From Helicobacter_D ganmani (GTDB lineage Bacteria; Campylobacterota; Campylobacteria; Campylobacterales; Helicobacteraceae): DNA of 63,657 nucleotides. The stretch lies in the NCBI RefSeq assembly GCF_965138225.1, contig NZ_CBCSAX010000012.1, one strand, 5' to 3'. The first letter of the stretch is position 1. Every line of letters begins with the position of its first letter. Below are positions 27,957-35,631 of the stretch, one piece after another. Made by a program: the position numbers and the translations under genes. The notes beneath the pieces were generated by a model that saw only the letters and a list, made by a program, of their open reading frames with translations, had not been told where the DNA came from and did not search any database.

Positions 27957-28553
27957 TTATAATTTGTCTGCGTTTTGTGAAAGGTATTCTGCTACGCCCT
28001 TTGCGTCTGCTCTCATACCTTTGTCGCCTTTGTTCCAACCTGCTGGGCAAACTTCGCCGTGCTCTTCAAAGAAAGTCAATGCGTCGCACATTCTTAGCAT
28101 TTCGTCCATATTGCGCCCAAGTGGCAAGTCGTTAATCACTGCGTGGCGGACAACTTGATTTTTGTCAATCAAGAATGAGCCGCGGAGCGCGACTGCATCG
28201 CCGATTAGCACTTCATAATCACGTGAAATTTGTTTGGTGATGTCTGAAACCATTGGGAATTGCACATTTCCGATTCCGCCTTGATTTACAGGAGTGTTTT
28301 TCCACGCAAAATGCACGACATCAGAGTCAATGGAAACACCAATGACATTGAATCCTTTTTCGCTGAATGCCTTAACTCTATGGTCCATCGCGATGATTTC
28401 TGAAGGACAAACAAAAGTAAAGTCTTTGGGCCAAAAGAATACAACTGCACCATTTTTGCCTAAGTTTTTTGAGAGTTCAAAATCCTCTACGATAGTGTTA
28501 TTTGCCAAAACTGCTGGGGCTTTGAAGTCTGGAGCTTTTTTTGTTACTAACAT
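27957..28553 (-). CDS. ahpC: Peroxiredoxin (alkyl hydroperoxide reductase AhpC/TsaA type)
   Basis: Typical 2-Cys peroxiredoxin that reduces hydrogen and organic peroxides, usually with thioredoxin as partner in this group. The 198-residue product has the peroxidatic motif DFTFVCPSE and the resolving cysteine in GEVCPAGWNKG, plus the C-terminal YLSQNADKL. ATG follows AAGGATTTAAA. The promoter region contains an AT-rich inverted repeat and, further upstream, the poly-G tract shared with the divergent lipoprotein gene. In H. pylori this protein is very abundant. Confidence 0.95.
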   Translation of the reverse strand: MLVTKKAPDFKAPAVLANNTIVEDFELSKNLGKNGAVVFFWPKDFTFVCPSEIIAMDHRVKAFSEKGFNVIGVSIDSDVVHFAWKNTPVNQGGIGNVQFPMVSDITKQISRDYEVLIGDAVALRGSFLIDKNQVVRHAVINDLPLGRNMDEMLRMCDALTFFEEHGEVCPAGWNKGDKGMRADAKGVAEYLSQNADKL

Positions 28554-28577
28554 TTTAAATCCTTATAAAAATAATTG

Positions 28578-28596
28578 ATTGATAAAAAATATCAAT
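28578..28596. promoter_or_regulatory. Inverted repeat upstream of peroxiredoxin (possible operator)
   Basis: ATTGATA, five A, TATCAAT: a perfect 7-bp inverted repeat about 25 bases before the ahpC start codon. It could be an operator for a peroxide or iron regulator, or a hairpin in the 5' untranslated RNA. It does not match a PerR box that I can recall exactly. Confidence 0.4.
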
Positions 28597-28651
28597 TAGA
28601 AAATGATAACAAATCTTAGATAAATTAAAGATTAAATTAAGTTTATTTTTA

Positions 28652-28663
28652 NGGGGGGGGGGG
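28652..28663. repeat. Poly-G tract in the lipoprotein promoter region (promoter contingency tract)
   Basis: An N followed by eleven G, intergenic. It is immediately followed by CATAATATAAG, a plausible -10 region for the lipoprotein gene at 28704. Length changes would alter the -35/-10 spacing or the upstream contacts of that promoter. The N again hints at length heterogeneity. Confidence 0.75.
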
Positions 28664-28703
28664 CATAATATAAGTTTTATTTTAATAGAGAAAGGGATTT
28701 CAA

Positions 28704-29099
28704 ATGGAATACAAAAAATTAATGTTGTGTTTAGGTTTATGCTCTTTACTTATTGCAGGCTGCACTTTTAAAGGGGGTAATGAGATTTTAGCCAAAAAGA
28801 CACAAGAGGATTTCAAAAAAGAGTTGATTAAAGGCAAAACAACCAAAGCACAAGTGATACAGATGTATGGTAAGCCAACAGGGACACATATAGAGGAGGA
28901 CGGCACGGAGACATTGGTGTATGAGTATGCAGAAGCAGACTACGATGCGACCAATCATATTCCTTTAATCGGAGTTTTGATTTCCAAAGATGAAATAAGG
29001 AGCCACAATTTACAGATTTATTTCACAAAAAAAGATGTAGTGAAATCCTATACGCTTTTTAGGAATTCGTCGCAAAATCAGGGTGTGAAGCTACAATAG
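28704..29099 (+). CDS. SmpA/OmlA (BamE-like) domain lipoprotein
   Basis: The 131-residue product has a signal peptide with lipobox LIAGC (Cys20). A small domain follows with KKELIKGKTTKAQVIQMYGKP, the start pattern of the SmpA/OmlA fold (a turn-helix then Gly-x-Pro), and strands LVYEYAEA and NLQIYFTKKDVVKSY. BamE proteins have this fold, but many unrelated lipoproteins do too, so a role in outer membrane assembly is not shown. ATG follows AAAGGGATTTC. Expression is probably switched by the G tract just upstream. Confidence 0.75.
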   Translation: MEYKKLMLCLGLCSLLIAGCTFKGGNEILAKKTQEDFKKELIKGKTTKAQVIQMYGKPTGTHIEEDGTETLVYEYAEADYDATNHIPLIGVLISKDEIRSHNLQIYFTKKDVVKSYTLFRNSSQNQGVKLQ

Positions 29100-29367
29100 A
29101 TTTTGTATCAATCAAAATTTACCCACTTTGTTTATTTGTGGATTGCTTCAGAGGGATATTGTGGGTTTTCACTCTTGTGAGAATTACAACGCAATTCGTG
29201 GCAATTTATAATATTTGGATACTAGGAATTTTCCACTGCGTCCTTGCGGGTGAGTCTTAACTTGGATAGCAATCCACATTCCAAACTGCTTTTAGGATTC
29301 CATTGTAAAAATATATTGGTAATTTTCCCTTAAAATCTGCAAGATTTAAAATTAAGTTTCTTTGTGA

Positions 29368-29373
29368 TACAAT
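29368..29373 (+). promoter_or_regulatory. Probable -10 box for metK
   Basis: TACAAT in GTGATACAATCCC, 30 bases before the metK ATG. The rest of the 303-base gap 29100-29402 holds only AT-rich sequence with weak resemblance to the dispersed repeats; no gene is visible. Confidence 0.4.
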
Positions 29374-29402
29374 CCCAAAAATTTAAAATACAAGGTGAAT
29401 TT

Positions 29403-30563
29403 ATGCAAAAAGAGTTTCTTTTCACTTCCGAATCTGTAACTGAAGGACACCCAGATAAAATGGCTGACCAAATCAGCGACGCAATTTTGGATTATATTAT
29501 AGAGCGAGATACAAAGGCGAGAGTAGCTTGTGAAACTTTGCTTTCTAATGGTTATTGCGTGATTGCAGGAGAATTAAAAACAACGGCTTATGCGCCAATG
29601 CAAGATATTGCTAGACGCGTGGTGCGAGAGATTGGCTATATTGACGCAAGATATGGGTTTGATTATCATAGCGCGGGCGTGTTAAATGGAGTAGGCGAGC
29701 AAAGTCCAGATATCAATCAAGGGGTAGATAGAGAGGACGGCGAGATTGGCGCGGGCGACCAAGGGCTAATGTTTGGCTATGCGTGTAAGGAAACCGATGT
29801 GTTAATGCCACTACCAATTCATTTGTCCCATAGAATCACAGAGGGTTTGGCAAGAGCTAGGAAAGATGGCACTTTGCCTTTTTTGCGTCCCGATGGCAAA
29901 TCCCAAGTAACGATTAAATATGCAAATGGCATACCTATAGGAATTGATACGATTGTCGTTTCTACGCAACATAGTCCAGAAACTCCACAAAATACATTGA
30001 GAAGTGCAGTGATTGAAGAGGTGGTGAAAAAAGTTTTGCCAAAAGAGTTTGCAAACGATAATATTCGTTATTTTGTGAATCCTACAGGTAAATTTGTGAT
30101 TGGCGGACCACAAGGTGATGCAGGGTTAACAGGGCGCAAAATCATCGTGGATACTTATGGCGGAAGTTGTCCGCACGGGGGAGGTGCATTTAGTGGAAAA
30201 GACCCAAGCAAAGTAGATAGAAGCGGAGCTTATGCGATGCGCTATGTGGCTAAGAATCTTGTAGCAAGCGGAATCTGTGATAAGGCTACGATTCAAATTG
30301 CGTATGCAATCGGCGTGGTAGAACCCGTTTCTATTCTTGTCAATACGCACGGCACAGGAAAAGTAGAAGATTCTAAAATTGAAGAATGCGTTAAACAAGT
30401 GTTTCGTCTCACTCCGCGCGGAATTATAGAATCCTTAGATTTACTGCGTCCGATTTATCAAAAAACTGCAAGTTATGGACATTTTGGACGCGAATTGCCA
30501 GAATTTACTTGGGAGAAGACAGATAAAGCCGAAGCAATCAAGGATTATTTTAACCTCAAATAG
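29403..30563 (+). CDS. metK: S-adenosylmethionine synthetase
   Basis: Makes SAM from methionine and ATP. ATG 29403 is chosen because AAGGTGAATTT precedes it and the product starts MQKEFLFTSESVTEGHPDKM as in the family; the frame extends 13 codons further upstream without support. The 386-residue product has GHPDKMADQISDAILD, GAGDQGLMFGYA and the substrate loop GGGAFSGKDPSKVDRSGAY. Complete and of normal length. Confidence 0.97.
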   Translation: MQKEFLFTSESVTEGHPDKMADQISDAILDYIIERDTKARVACETLLSNGYCVIAGELKTTAYAPMQDIARRVVREIGYIDARYGFDYHSAGVLNGVGEQSPDINQGVDREDGEIGAGDQGLMFGYACKETDVLMPLPIHLSHRITEGLARARKDGTLPFLRPDGKSQVTIKYANGIPIGIDTIVVSTQHSPETPQNTLRSAVIEEVVKKVLPKEFANDNIRYFVNPTGKFVIGGPQGDAGLTGRKIIVDTYGGSCPHGGGAFSGKDPSKVDRSGAYAMRYVAKNLVASGICDKATIQIAYAIGVVEPVSILVNTHGTGKVEDSKIEECVKQVFRLTPRGIIESLDLLRPIYQKTASYGHFGRELPEFTWEKTDKAEAIKDYFNLK

Positions 30564-30600
30564 TCTTTAAAGAGTTGGCGAGTAGGAAAATCTTGGTTGG

Positions 30601-30641
30601 TTTTGCGGGTGAGTGTGTAATTGGTAACTCACCTTACAAAA
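30601..30641. terminator. Possible bidirectional terminator hairpin
   Basis: GGTGAGT (30608-30614) pairs with ACTCACC (30627-30633), extended by TTTTG/CAAAA. It lies between the convergent metK and deacetylase gene ends. A long T run is missing, so efficiency is uncertain. Confidence 0.4.
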
Positions 30642-30647
30642 CAAATG

Positions 30648-31454
30648 TCAGGGGACACGATGAAATTTGCGATTTCTAAAGTTAGAATAGAGATTGCCAA
30701 GCAAGGGATAGGAATAAAGATTTAGTTTTTTGCTTAAGCGAAAAAGATAATCCGCTTCCTTGCGCGTGCTTTGAGAAATGTCAATCCTACGGATTCTCCT
30801 TAAGTCATCTCCTTTGCAAAGCCCACCATCTATGGTGCTAAAGGCAAAATCGTATCCACAAGTGGATAAAAGATTCAAAGCATTTGTATTAAAATCTCCT
30901 CTAGGAAAGCAGAATCCAAAATATTTTTTGTGGGGAAATATCTCCGAAATCTTATCTCTTGAGTGCGTCAATTCTTGCTTCAATCTCTCTGTATCTTCGC
31001 TATTGCAAGAAAAATGTGTCGCGCTGTGGCTATCAAACTCCATAAGTCCGCTTGCGTGCATTTCTAGGATTTCAGAGAGATTCAGAAAATATTCTAAATC
31101 ATTGGAGTAGTTGAAGTTTTTGTGAAGTTTTGGTTCTAAATCATAAATCTCTCGCTTAGAATCACGGATTGTATTGGTAATCAAAAAACACACCGCGGGG
31201 ATTTTTAGCTCCTTTAAGATAGGGAATCCAAAGCGATATAAATCAAAATATCCATCATCAAAAGTCAAGAGTACCTTTTTCTTTCCGATGTTTTTGTTTT
31301 GCAAAATTGCTTCTATGAACTCTCCATAGGTGATAAAGGTAAATCCCATATCTAAAATTCGCAAAATCGCCTTTTGGAGCATTGTTGGGCTAATTGTCAA
31401 ACTATCGCTTTGTGTGTGGATATGGTGTAATGTGCAAATACAAATTGGAAACAT
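30648..31454 (-). CDS. Polysaccharide deacetylase (NodB family)
   Basis: Predicted metal-dependent N-deacetylase of a sugar polymer or lipid-linked glycan. The 268-residue product has motif 1 LLTFDDGYFDLY (catalytic and metal Asp pair), motif 2 HSATH with both metal histidines, motif 3 FCFPRGDFN and a terminal DISQSTRKEADYLFRL. No signal peptide is apparent, which argues for a cytoplasmic or inner-face substrate such as a lipid-linked sugar. It follows the phase-variable glycosyltransferase by 12 bases with its own ribosome site (AAGGGG), so both probably act on the same surface glycan. Confidence 0.85.
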   Translation of the reverse strand: MFPICICTLHHIHTQSDSLTISPTMLQKAILRILDMGFTFITYGEFIEAILQNKNIGKKKVLLTFDDGYFDLYRFGFPILKELKIPAVCFLITNTIRDSKREIYDLEPKLHKNFNYSNDLEYFLNLSEILEMHASGLMEFDSHSATHFSCNSEDTERLKQELTHSRDKISEIFPHKKYFGFCFPRGDFNTNALNLLSTCGYDFAFSTIDGGLCKGDDLRRIRRIDISQSTRKEADYLFRLSKKLNLYSYPLLGNLYSNFRNRKFHRVP

Positions 31455-31466
31455 TGATTGCGCCCC

Positions 31467-32572
31467 TTATATGGAATCTTGGAATCTTTGCGCGACTTGA
31501 GCAAGGAGATTTTCAAGTGCGCCTTTAAGTCGTGTATGGTCGTGGCGGGTGCAGACATACTCTAAAGCCCCTCTTGCATACATTAGAGATTCCTCTTTGT
31601 GTGTGATGAGGTGTAAGATTTGGCAACTTAAATCTTGCGCGTCCAAATATGAAGCACAAAGCCCCCTTTGTTTGTGGGCAATTAGATGATTCATAGGAGG
31701 CTTGTCATACACTACGATAGGCACTTGCGAACACATTGCCTCCAATAATACCGTTCCAAGCCCCTCGGTGTGGCTTGCGAAGACATAAATATCAAAGGCT
31801 TTGATGACATTGAGGGCATCTTCACGCCAACCCGTGAAAATAATGCGTTCTCCTTGCTTGAAGTCTTGTTGGATTTGATTTTTGATTCCTTCATTGATTC
31901 CACCGCCAAAGACAATCACCGCATTAGGATATTCTTTTAACACAAGTTTAGCAGCCTCTGCGAAGTCATGCACGCCCTTTTTGGGATACAAAGAAGTGAA
32001 AGTGCCAATCACCAAAGAATCCCCTGCGATTCCAAATTCCTCTCTAAAGCTGCTTTTTGTTTGTTTCAAGCTTGTAGTATCAATGGTGCTTGGGAGATAA
32101 AATAGTTTAGATTCTGGGACGCCAATTTGCTCTAAATATTCCCCTACAGCTTCAGAAATGTATAGAATCTTATCAAACAAATGTGTATGCAATGCTTTAG
32201 AGAGAAAGCCTTTAATGGGGTAGAGATTGTGCCTCTCACGCATAAAAATCGTGCGGATTCCATTGAGTCTGCACAAAATGCGCGTAGCTACTCCTATCCA
32301 ACTATCAGTAGAATCGTGGGTGATGACGCAATGGATATGGTATTTTTTGACGATAGAAAAAAGCTTGGGAATGCTTTGATGATAGGTTTTCTTAGACATT
32401 TCGCACGCAATCACTTCAAAGCCAAGATTCTCCGCTCTTTGTGCAATTTGTGTGTTTGGATTGGCGAACAAAAAGACTTTATGCCCAAGTTCGCGCATAA
32501 GCTTCATTTCGTTTAAGACTTTATTTTGCCCCCCCCCCAACTTTTTAGAGTCTCTGTGTGCAGAATGTTCAT
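31467..32572 (-). CDS. Phase-variable family 4 glycosyltransferase, out of frame at the tract length shown
   Basis: The 357-codon frame open from 32540 has the GT-B/GT4 features: GHKVFLFANPN, IGTFTSLYPKKGVHDFAEAA, IVFGGGINEG, FTGWREDALNVIKAFDIYV and SHTEGLGTVLLEAM (donor-site glutamates). Its natural start is ATG 32572, which reads MNILHTETLKSW into the G tract and would continue GGGQNKVLNEMKLM if the tract had 11 (or 8) G. With the ten G shown, the ATG frame stops at TAA 32513-32515, so the gene is OFF or relies on a TTG at 32540. The start overlaps the TGA of a 45-codon gene (ATGA). Likely target is lipooligosaccharide or another surface glycan. Confidence 0.85.
32529..32538. repeat. Poly-C/G contingency tract in the glycosyltransferase gene
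   Basis: Ten C on the plus strand (G on the coding strand) lie in codons 12-15 of the glycosyltransferase. Frame counting shows ten G is out of frame and 11 is in frame. Confidence 0.9.
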
Positions 32573-32706
32573 TTGTTTGTTCTCTTTTCTTTAATGCGTT
32601 TTACTGCAACAAACCCAAGCCACATCATAAAGCACACAACAAAAATACTTACCCAAGTCTCATCAAGCCCCACAGGTTGTGTCAAATCAAAAAACCCTTC
32701 AAACAT
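32569..32706 (-). CDS. 45-residue single-helix membrane protein coupled to the glycosyltransferase
   Basis: A short frame, ATG at 32704-32706, encodes MFEGFFDLTQPVGLDETWVS, one hydrophobic helix (about residues 19-35) and a basic tail ending KRIKEKRTNK. A strong ribosome site (TTAGGAG) overlaps the ileS stop and is well spaced. Its TGA overlaps the glycosyltransferase ATG (ATGA), a sign that it is truly translated. Topology would be outside-in with the basic tail in the cytoplasm. I do not recognise a family; a membrane anchor or partner for the downstream enzyme is possible. Confidence 0.75.
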   Translation of the reverse strand: MFEGFFDLTQPVGLDETWVSIFVVCFMMWLGFVAVKRIKEKRTNK

Positions 32707-32714
32707 TTTTGCTC

Positions 32715-35525
32715 CTAAGATTTTTTAGAATCTGCTAAAACTCCAGCACAACGCACACAAGGTGTGTCTGCTTCTTGTGCGATAAATTGCCAACAACGCG
32801 GACATTTGTGTCCTTTGGCTTTGCAAATGTGATAAGTCTCTCCCTCAAAGGTAAAACTCACCAATAGATTGGAAGCTGTTTTGTTACACTCTACTGCGCT
32901 TACCATAAGCCAAAGATTCAACTCCTCAAACTCCGCAATTTTAGCGGAAGTGATGAAATCTACTTCTAATGTGGATTTGATTTTAGATTCTTTTTTGAGG
33001 CTGTCGATTTGCTCCAAGAAACAGGAACGCAAAGCCAAGAGTTTTTCAAAATCTATCTTGGGTTGTTCAAAGCAAGGGAGCGGCTGATAAAGAACTTCAA
33101 GCACAGCAATATTTGGGTTTTGAATCTCCTTTGTAATTCCACAACTTTCCAACAATGCCTTGCTCGTTGTGTGGTTTAAAGCTTCGTTAATTGTATAGGT
33201 AAGAATTGGAGCAAGAAGCCCAAACAATCTGCCACAAATAAGAGCCATTACATTTTGTGCAGCTTTGCGTTCTTTGGACTCTAGCGCATTGCAATAAAGA
33301 TTGTCTTTGCAAAGGTCAAGGTAGATTCCACTAAGTTCCGCGTTTAAAAAGTAGTTTAGCTCCTGCAAGCCTTTGGAAAATTCATATTCATTAAAAAGCG
33401 CATTAACTTCTTTAAAGCAGTTTTGTGCTTTTTTCAATATCCACAAATCAATTTGGCTAAAATGCCGTGTCTCTAAACTTTCTAATGTTCCTATATTGGC
33501 GAGTAAAAAGCGAATCGTATTGCGGATTTTGCGGTAATTTTCACTCACTTGTTTTAGGATATTGTTAGAGATTCTTTGGTCATTTTGATAATCACTCTGC
33601 GCAACCCAAAGTCGCAGGATTTCTGCTCCAAATTCCTTTAATACATCTTTTGGCGCAACCACATTGCCTTTAGACTTGCTCATTTTCTCGCCATTTTCGT
33701 CCATTGTAAAGCCGTGCGTTAAGATACTTTTGTAAGGTGCGCATTGATGGATTGCACAGCTGACGAGCAAAGAGCTATGAAACCAACCTCTATGTTGGTC
33801 GCTTCCCTCTAAATACATACTAGCAGGATTCCCTCCGCTAGCATATTTATTGCTCTCTAGCACGGCTTTCCAAGTGCTTCCACTATCAAACCACACATCT
33901 AAAATGTGCTGCACTTTTTCTAAATGTCCTGCTTTGTCTTTGTGTTGAGGCGGGAGGAGTTCCTCTACACTTTTGCTCCACCACGCATCACAACCTTCTT
34001 TGGTAAAAATTTCCGCAACAAAATCCAAAATCTCTGAATCCAATAAAACCTTGCCACTTTGCTTGTCTTTAAAAAAGGCAATCGGAACACCCCAATCTCT
34101 TTGCCTTGAAATACACCAATCGGGGCGATTCTCTATCATAGAGTAGATTCTGTGCATTCCGTGTTCGGGATAGAATCGCGTTTTTTTAATTTGTTGTAAA
34201 GCGACTTGACGCAAAGTTTCTCCATTGCTTGTATAGGGTTCGTCCATTAGAATAAACCATTGTGCAGTTGCGCGAAAAATTACGGGTTGGTGCGAACGCC
34301 AACAATGCGGATAAGAATGTTTGATTTTGCTATGAAGCAACAAATGTTCTCCCAAAAGCTCCAAGATTCTTGGGTGTGTATCAAAGATAAATTTTCCCAC
34401 AAATTCATTGGGATTGAAGAATAATTTTTCCTTTATTAATGTTTCATCAAAACAACCTTTATCATCTACGGGCATTAACATAGGTAAGTCGTATTTTAGT
34501 CCGATGAAATAGTCGTCCTCTCCGTGTCCGGGTGCAGTATGCACGCAACCGCTTCCCTCGTTGCTTGCGACATGTTCTCCTAAGATGATTTTAGAATTCC
34601 TTCCATTTAGCGGATTGGTTGCGTGTTTGTTTTCTAAGATTTGGGAGTGGAATGTTTTTAGAATCTTGTTTTTCACTATGCCAAGTTCTGCCAATTTCTC
34701 TACTTGGGAGGCGAGGACTATTTTATTGTCTTGTGTTAATGCGTAGAGTTCTTCGGGATTAAGAGCGATTCCGCTATTTGCAGGAAGAGTCCAAGGAGTA
34801 GTTGTCCAAATAACACAAGAGGCTTTGTGGATTCCTAATTCTTGCGCGCCTAATGCTTGAAGCGCATCTTCTTGCAAGGGAAAAGCGACAAAGATGGAAT
34901 CGCTCTCTTTTTCCTCGTACTCCACTTCAGCTTCTGCTAAGGCAGTTTGACAAGCCCAACTCCAATAAACAGGCTTACTGCGCTCTTTGAGTAAGCCTTT
35001 TTTGGCAACTCCACAAAGTGCTTTGTAGATTTCTGCTTCAAAGGCAAAATCCATCGTTTTATAAGGATTCTCAAAATCTCCAAAGATTCCGAGTTCTAAA
35101 AATTCATTTTTTTGGATTTGGACAAATTCCTCTGCGTGTTTGCGACAAAGTTCGCGGATTTTGATTTTGGGTAAGGAATCCTTTTTTTCTTTGCCAAGCT
35201 TTTTTTCTACTTGTTGTTCAATAGGCAATCCGTGGCAATCCCAACCCGGTGTGTAAAATACTTTTTCGCCTTGAAAATAATGCTGTTTTACAATCATATC
35301 TTTGAGGATTTTATTGAGTGCGTGTCCGATATGAATATGTCCGTTTGCATAAGGTGGTCCATCGTGTAGATTAAAAGTAACGCTCGCATTTTTGCGGTTT
35401 TGTTCCATCGTTGGATAAATACGACTACTTTTCCATAGTTGATAGGTCTTCGGTTCATTTTGCGGGAGATTTCCACGCATAGGAAAGTTTGTTGTAGGTA
35501 ATGCTAGTGTATCTTTGTAGTCCAT
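32715..35525 (-). CDS. ileS: Isoleucyl-tRNA synthetase
   Basis: Charges tRNA-Ile. ATG 35525 follows AAGGGAATTT and gives MDYKDTLALPTTNFPMRGNL, the normal IleRS start; an upstream TTG would add seven residues. The 936-residue product has the class I HIGH motif in PYANGHIHIGHALNKIL, the CP1 editing domain with WTTTPWTLPAN, the KMSKS motif in NGEKMSKSKGN, and a C-terminal zinc site (CPRCWQ and CVRCAG). Complete. It heads the operon containing the small membrane protein, the glycosyltransferase and the deacetylase. Confidence 0.97.
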   Translation of the reverse strand: MDYKDTLALPTTNFPMRGNLPQNEPKTYQLWKSSRIYPTMEQNRKNASVTFNLHDGPPYANGHIHIGHALNKILKDMIVKQHYFQGEKVFYTPGWDCHGLPIEQQVEKKLGKEKKDSLPKIKIRELCRKHAEEFVQIQKNEFLELGIFGDFENPYKTMDFAFEAEIYKALCGVAKKGLLKERSKPVYWSWACQTALAEAEVEYEEKESDSIFVAFPLQEDALQALGAQELGIHKASCVIWTTTPWTLPANSGIALNPEELYALTQDNKIVLASQVEKLAELGIVKNKILKTFHSQILENKHATNPLNGRNSKIILGEHVASNEGSGCVHTAPGHGEDDYFIGLKYDLPMLMPVDDKGCFDETLIKEKLFFNPNEFVGKFIFDTHPRILELLGEHLLLHSKIKHSYPHCWRSHQPVIFRATAQWFILMDEPYTSNGETLRQVALQQIKKTRFYPEHGMHRIYSMIENRPDWCISRQRDWGVPIAFFKDKQSGKVLLDSEILDFVAEIFTKEGCDAWWSKSVEELLPPQHKDKAGHLEKVQHILDVWFDSGSTWKAVLESNKYASGGNPASMYLEGSDQHRGWFHSSLLVSCAIHQCAPYKSILTHGFTMDENGEKMSKSKGNVVAPKDVLKEFGAEILRLWVAQSDYQNDQRISNNILKQVSENYRKIRNTIRFLLANIGTLESLETRHFSQIDLWILKKAQNCFKEVNALFNEYEFSKGLQELNYFLNAELSGIYLDLCKDNLYCNALESKERKAAQNVMALICGRLFGLLAPILTYTINEALNHTTSKALLESCGITKEIQNPNIAVLEVLYQPLPCFEQPKIDFEKLLALRSCFLEQIDSLKKESKIKSTLEVDFITSAKIAEFEELNLWLMVSAVECNKTASNLLVSFTFEGETYHICKAKGHKCPRCWQFIAQEADTPCVRCAGVLADSKKS

Positions 35526-35631
35526 AAATTCCCTTTTGTTAGACAAATAAAGTCTAGATTCTACCTTGATTTCTTTTAAAAGTGCCTAATTTTTAAGTCT
35601 TTTTAACGAATTTTTGATTACACTTGAAGCT

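Noticed and set aside
27860..28135. Arg/Leu-rich plus-strand frame
   Set aside because: Shadow of the peroxiredoxin gene; composition is that of an antisense frame.
31467..32540. Taking the TTG at 32540 as the real glycosyltransferase start
   Set aside because: There is no ribosome site before it, it lies at the edge of the G tract, and the ATG at 32572 gives a natural N-terminus when one G is added.
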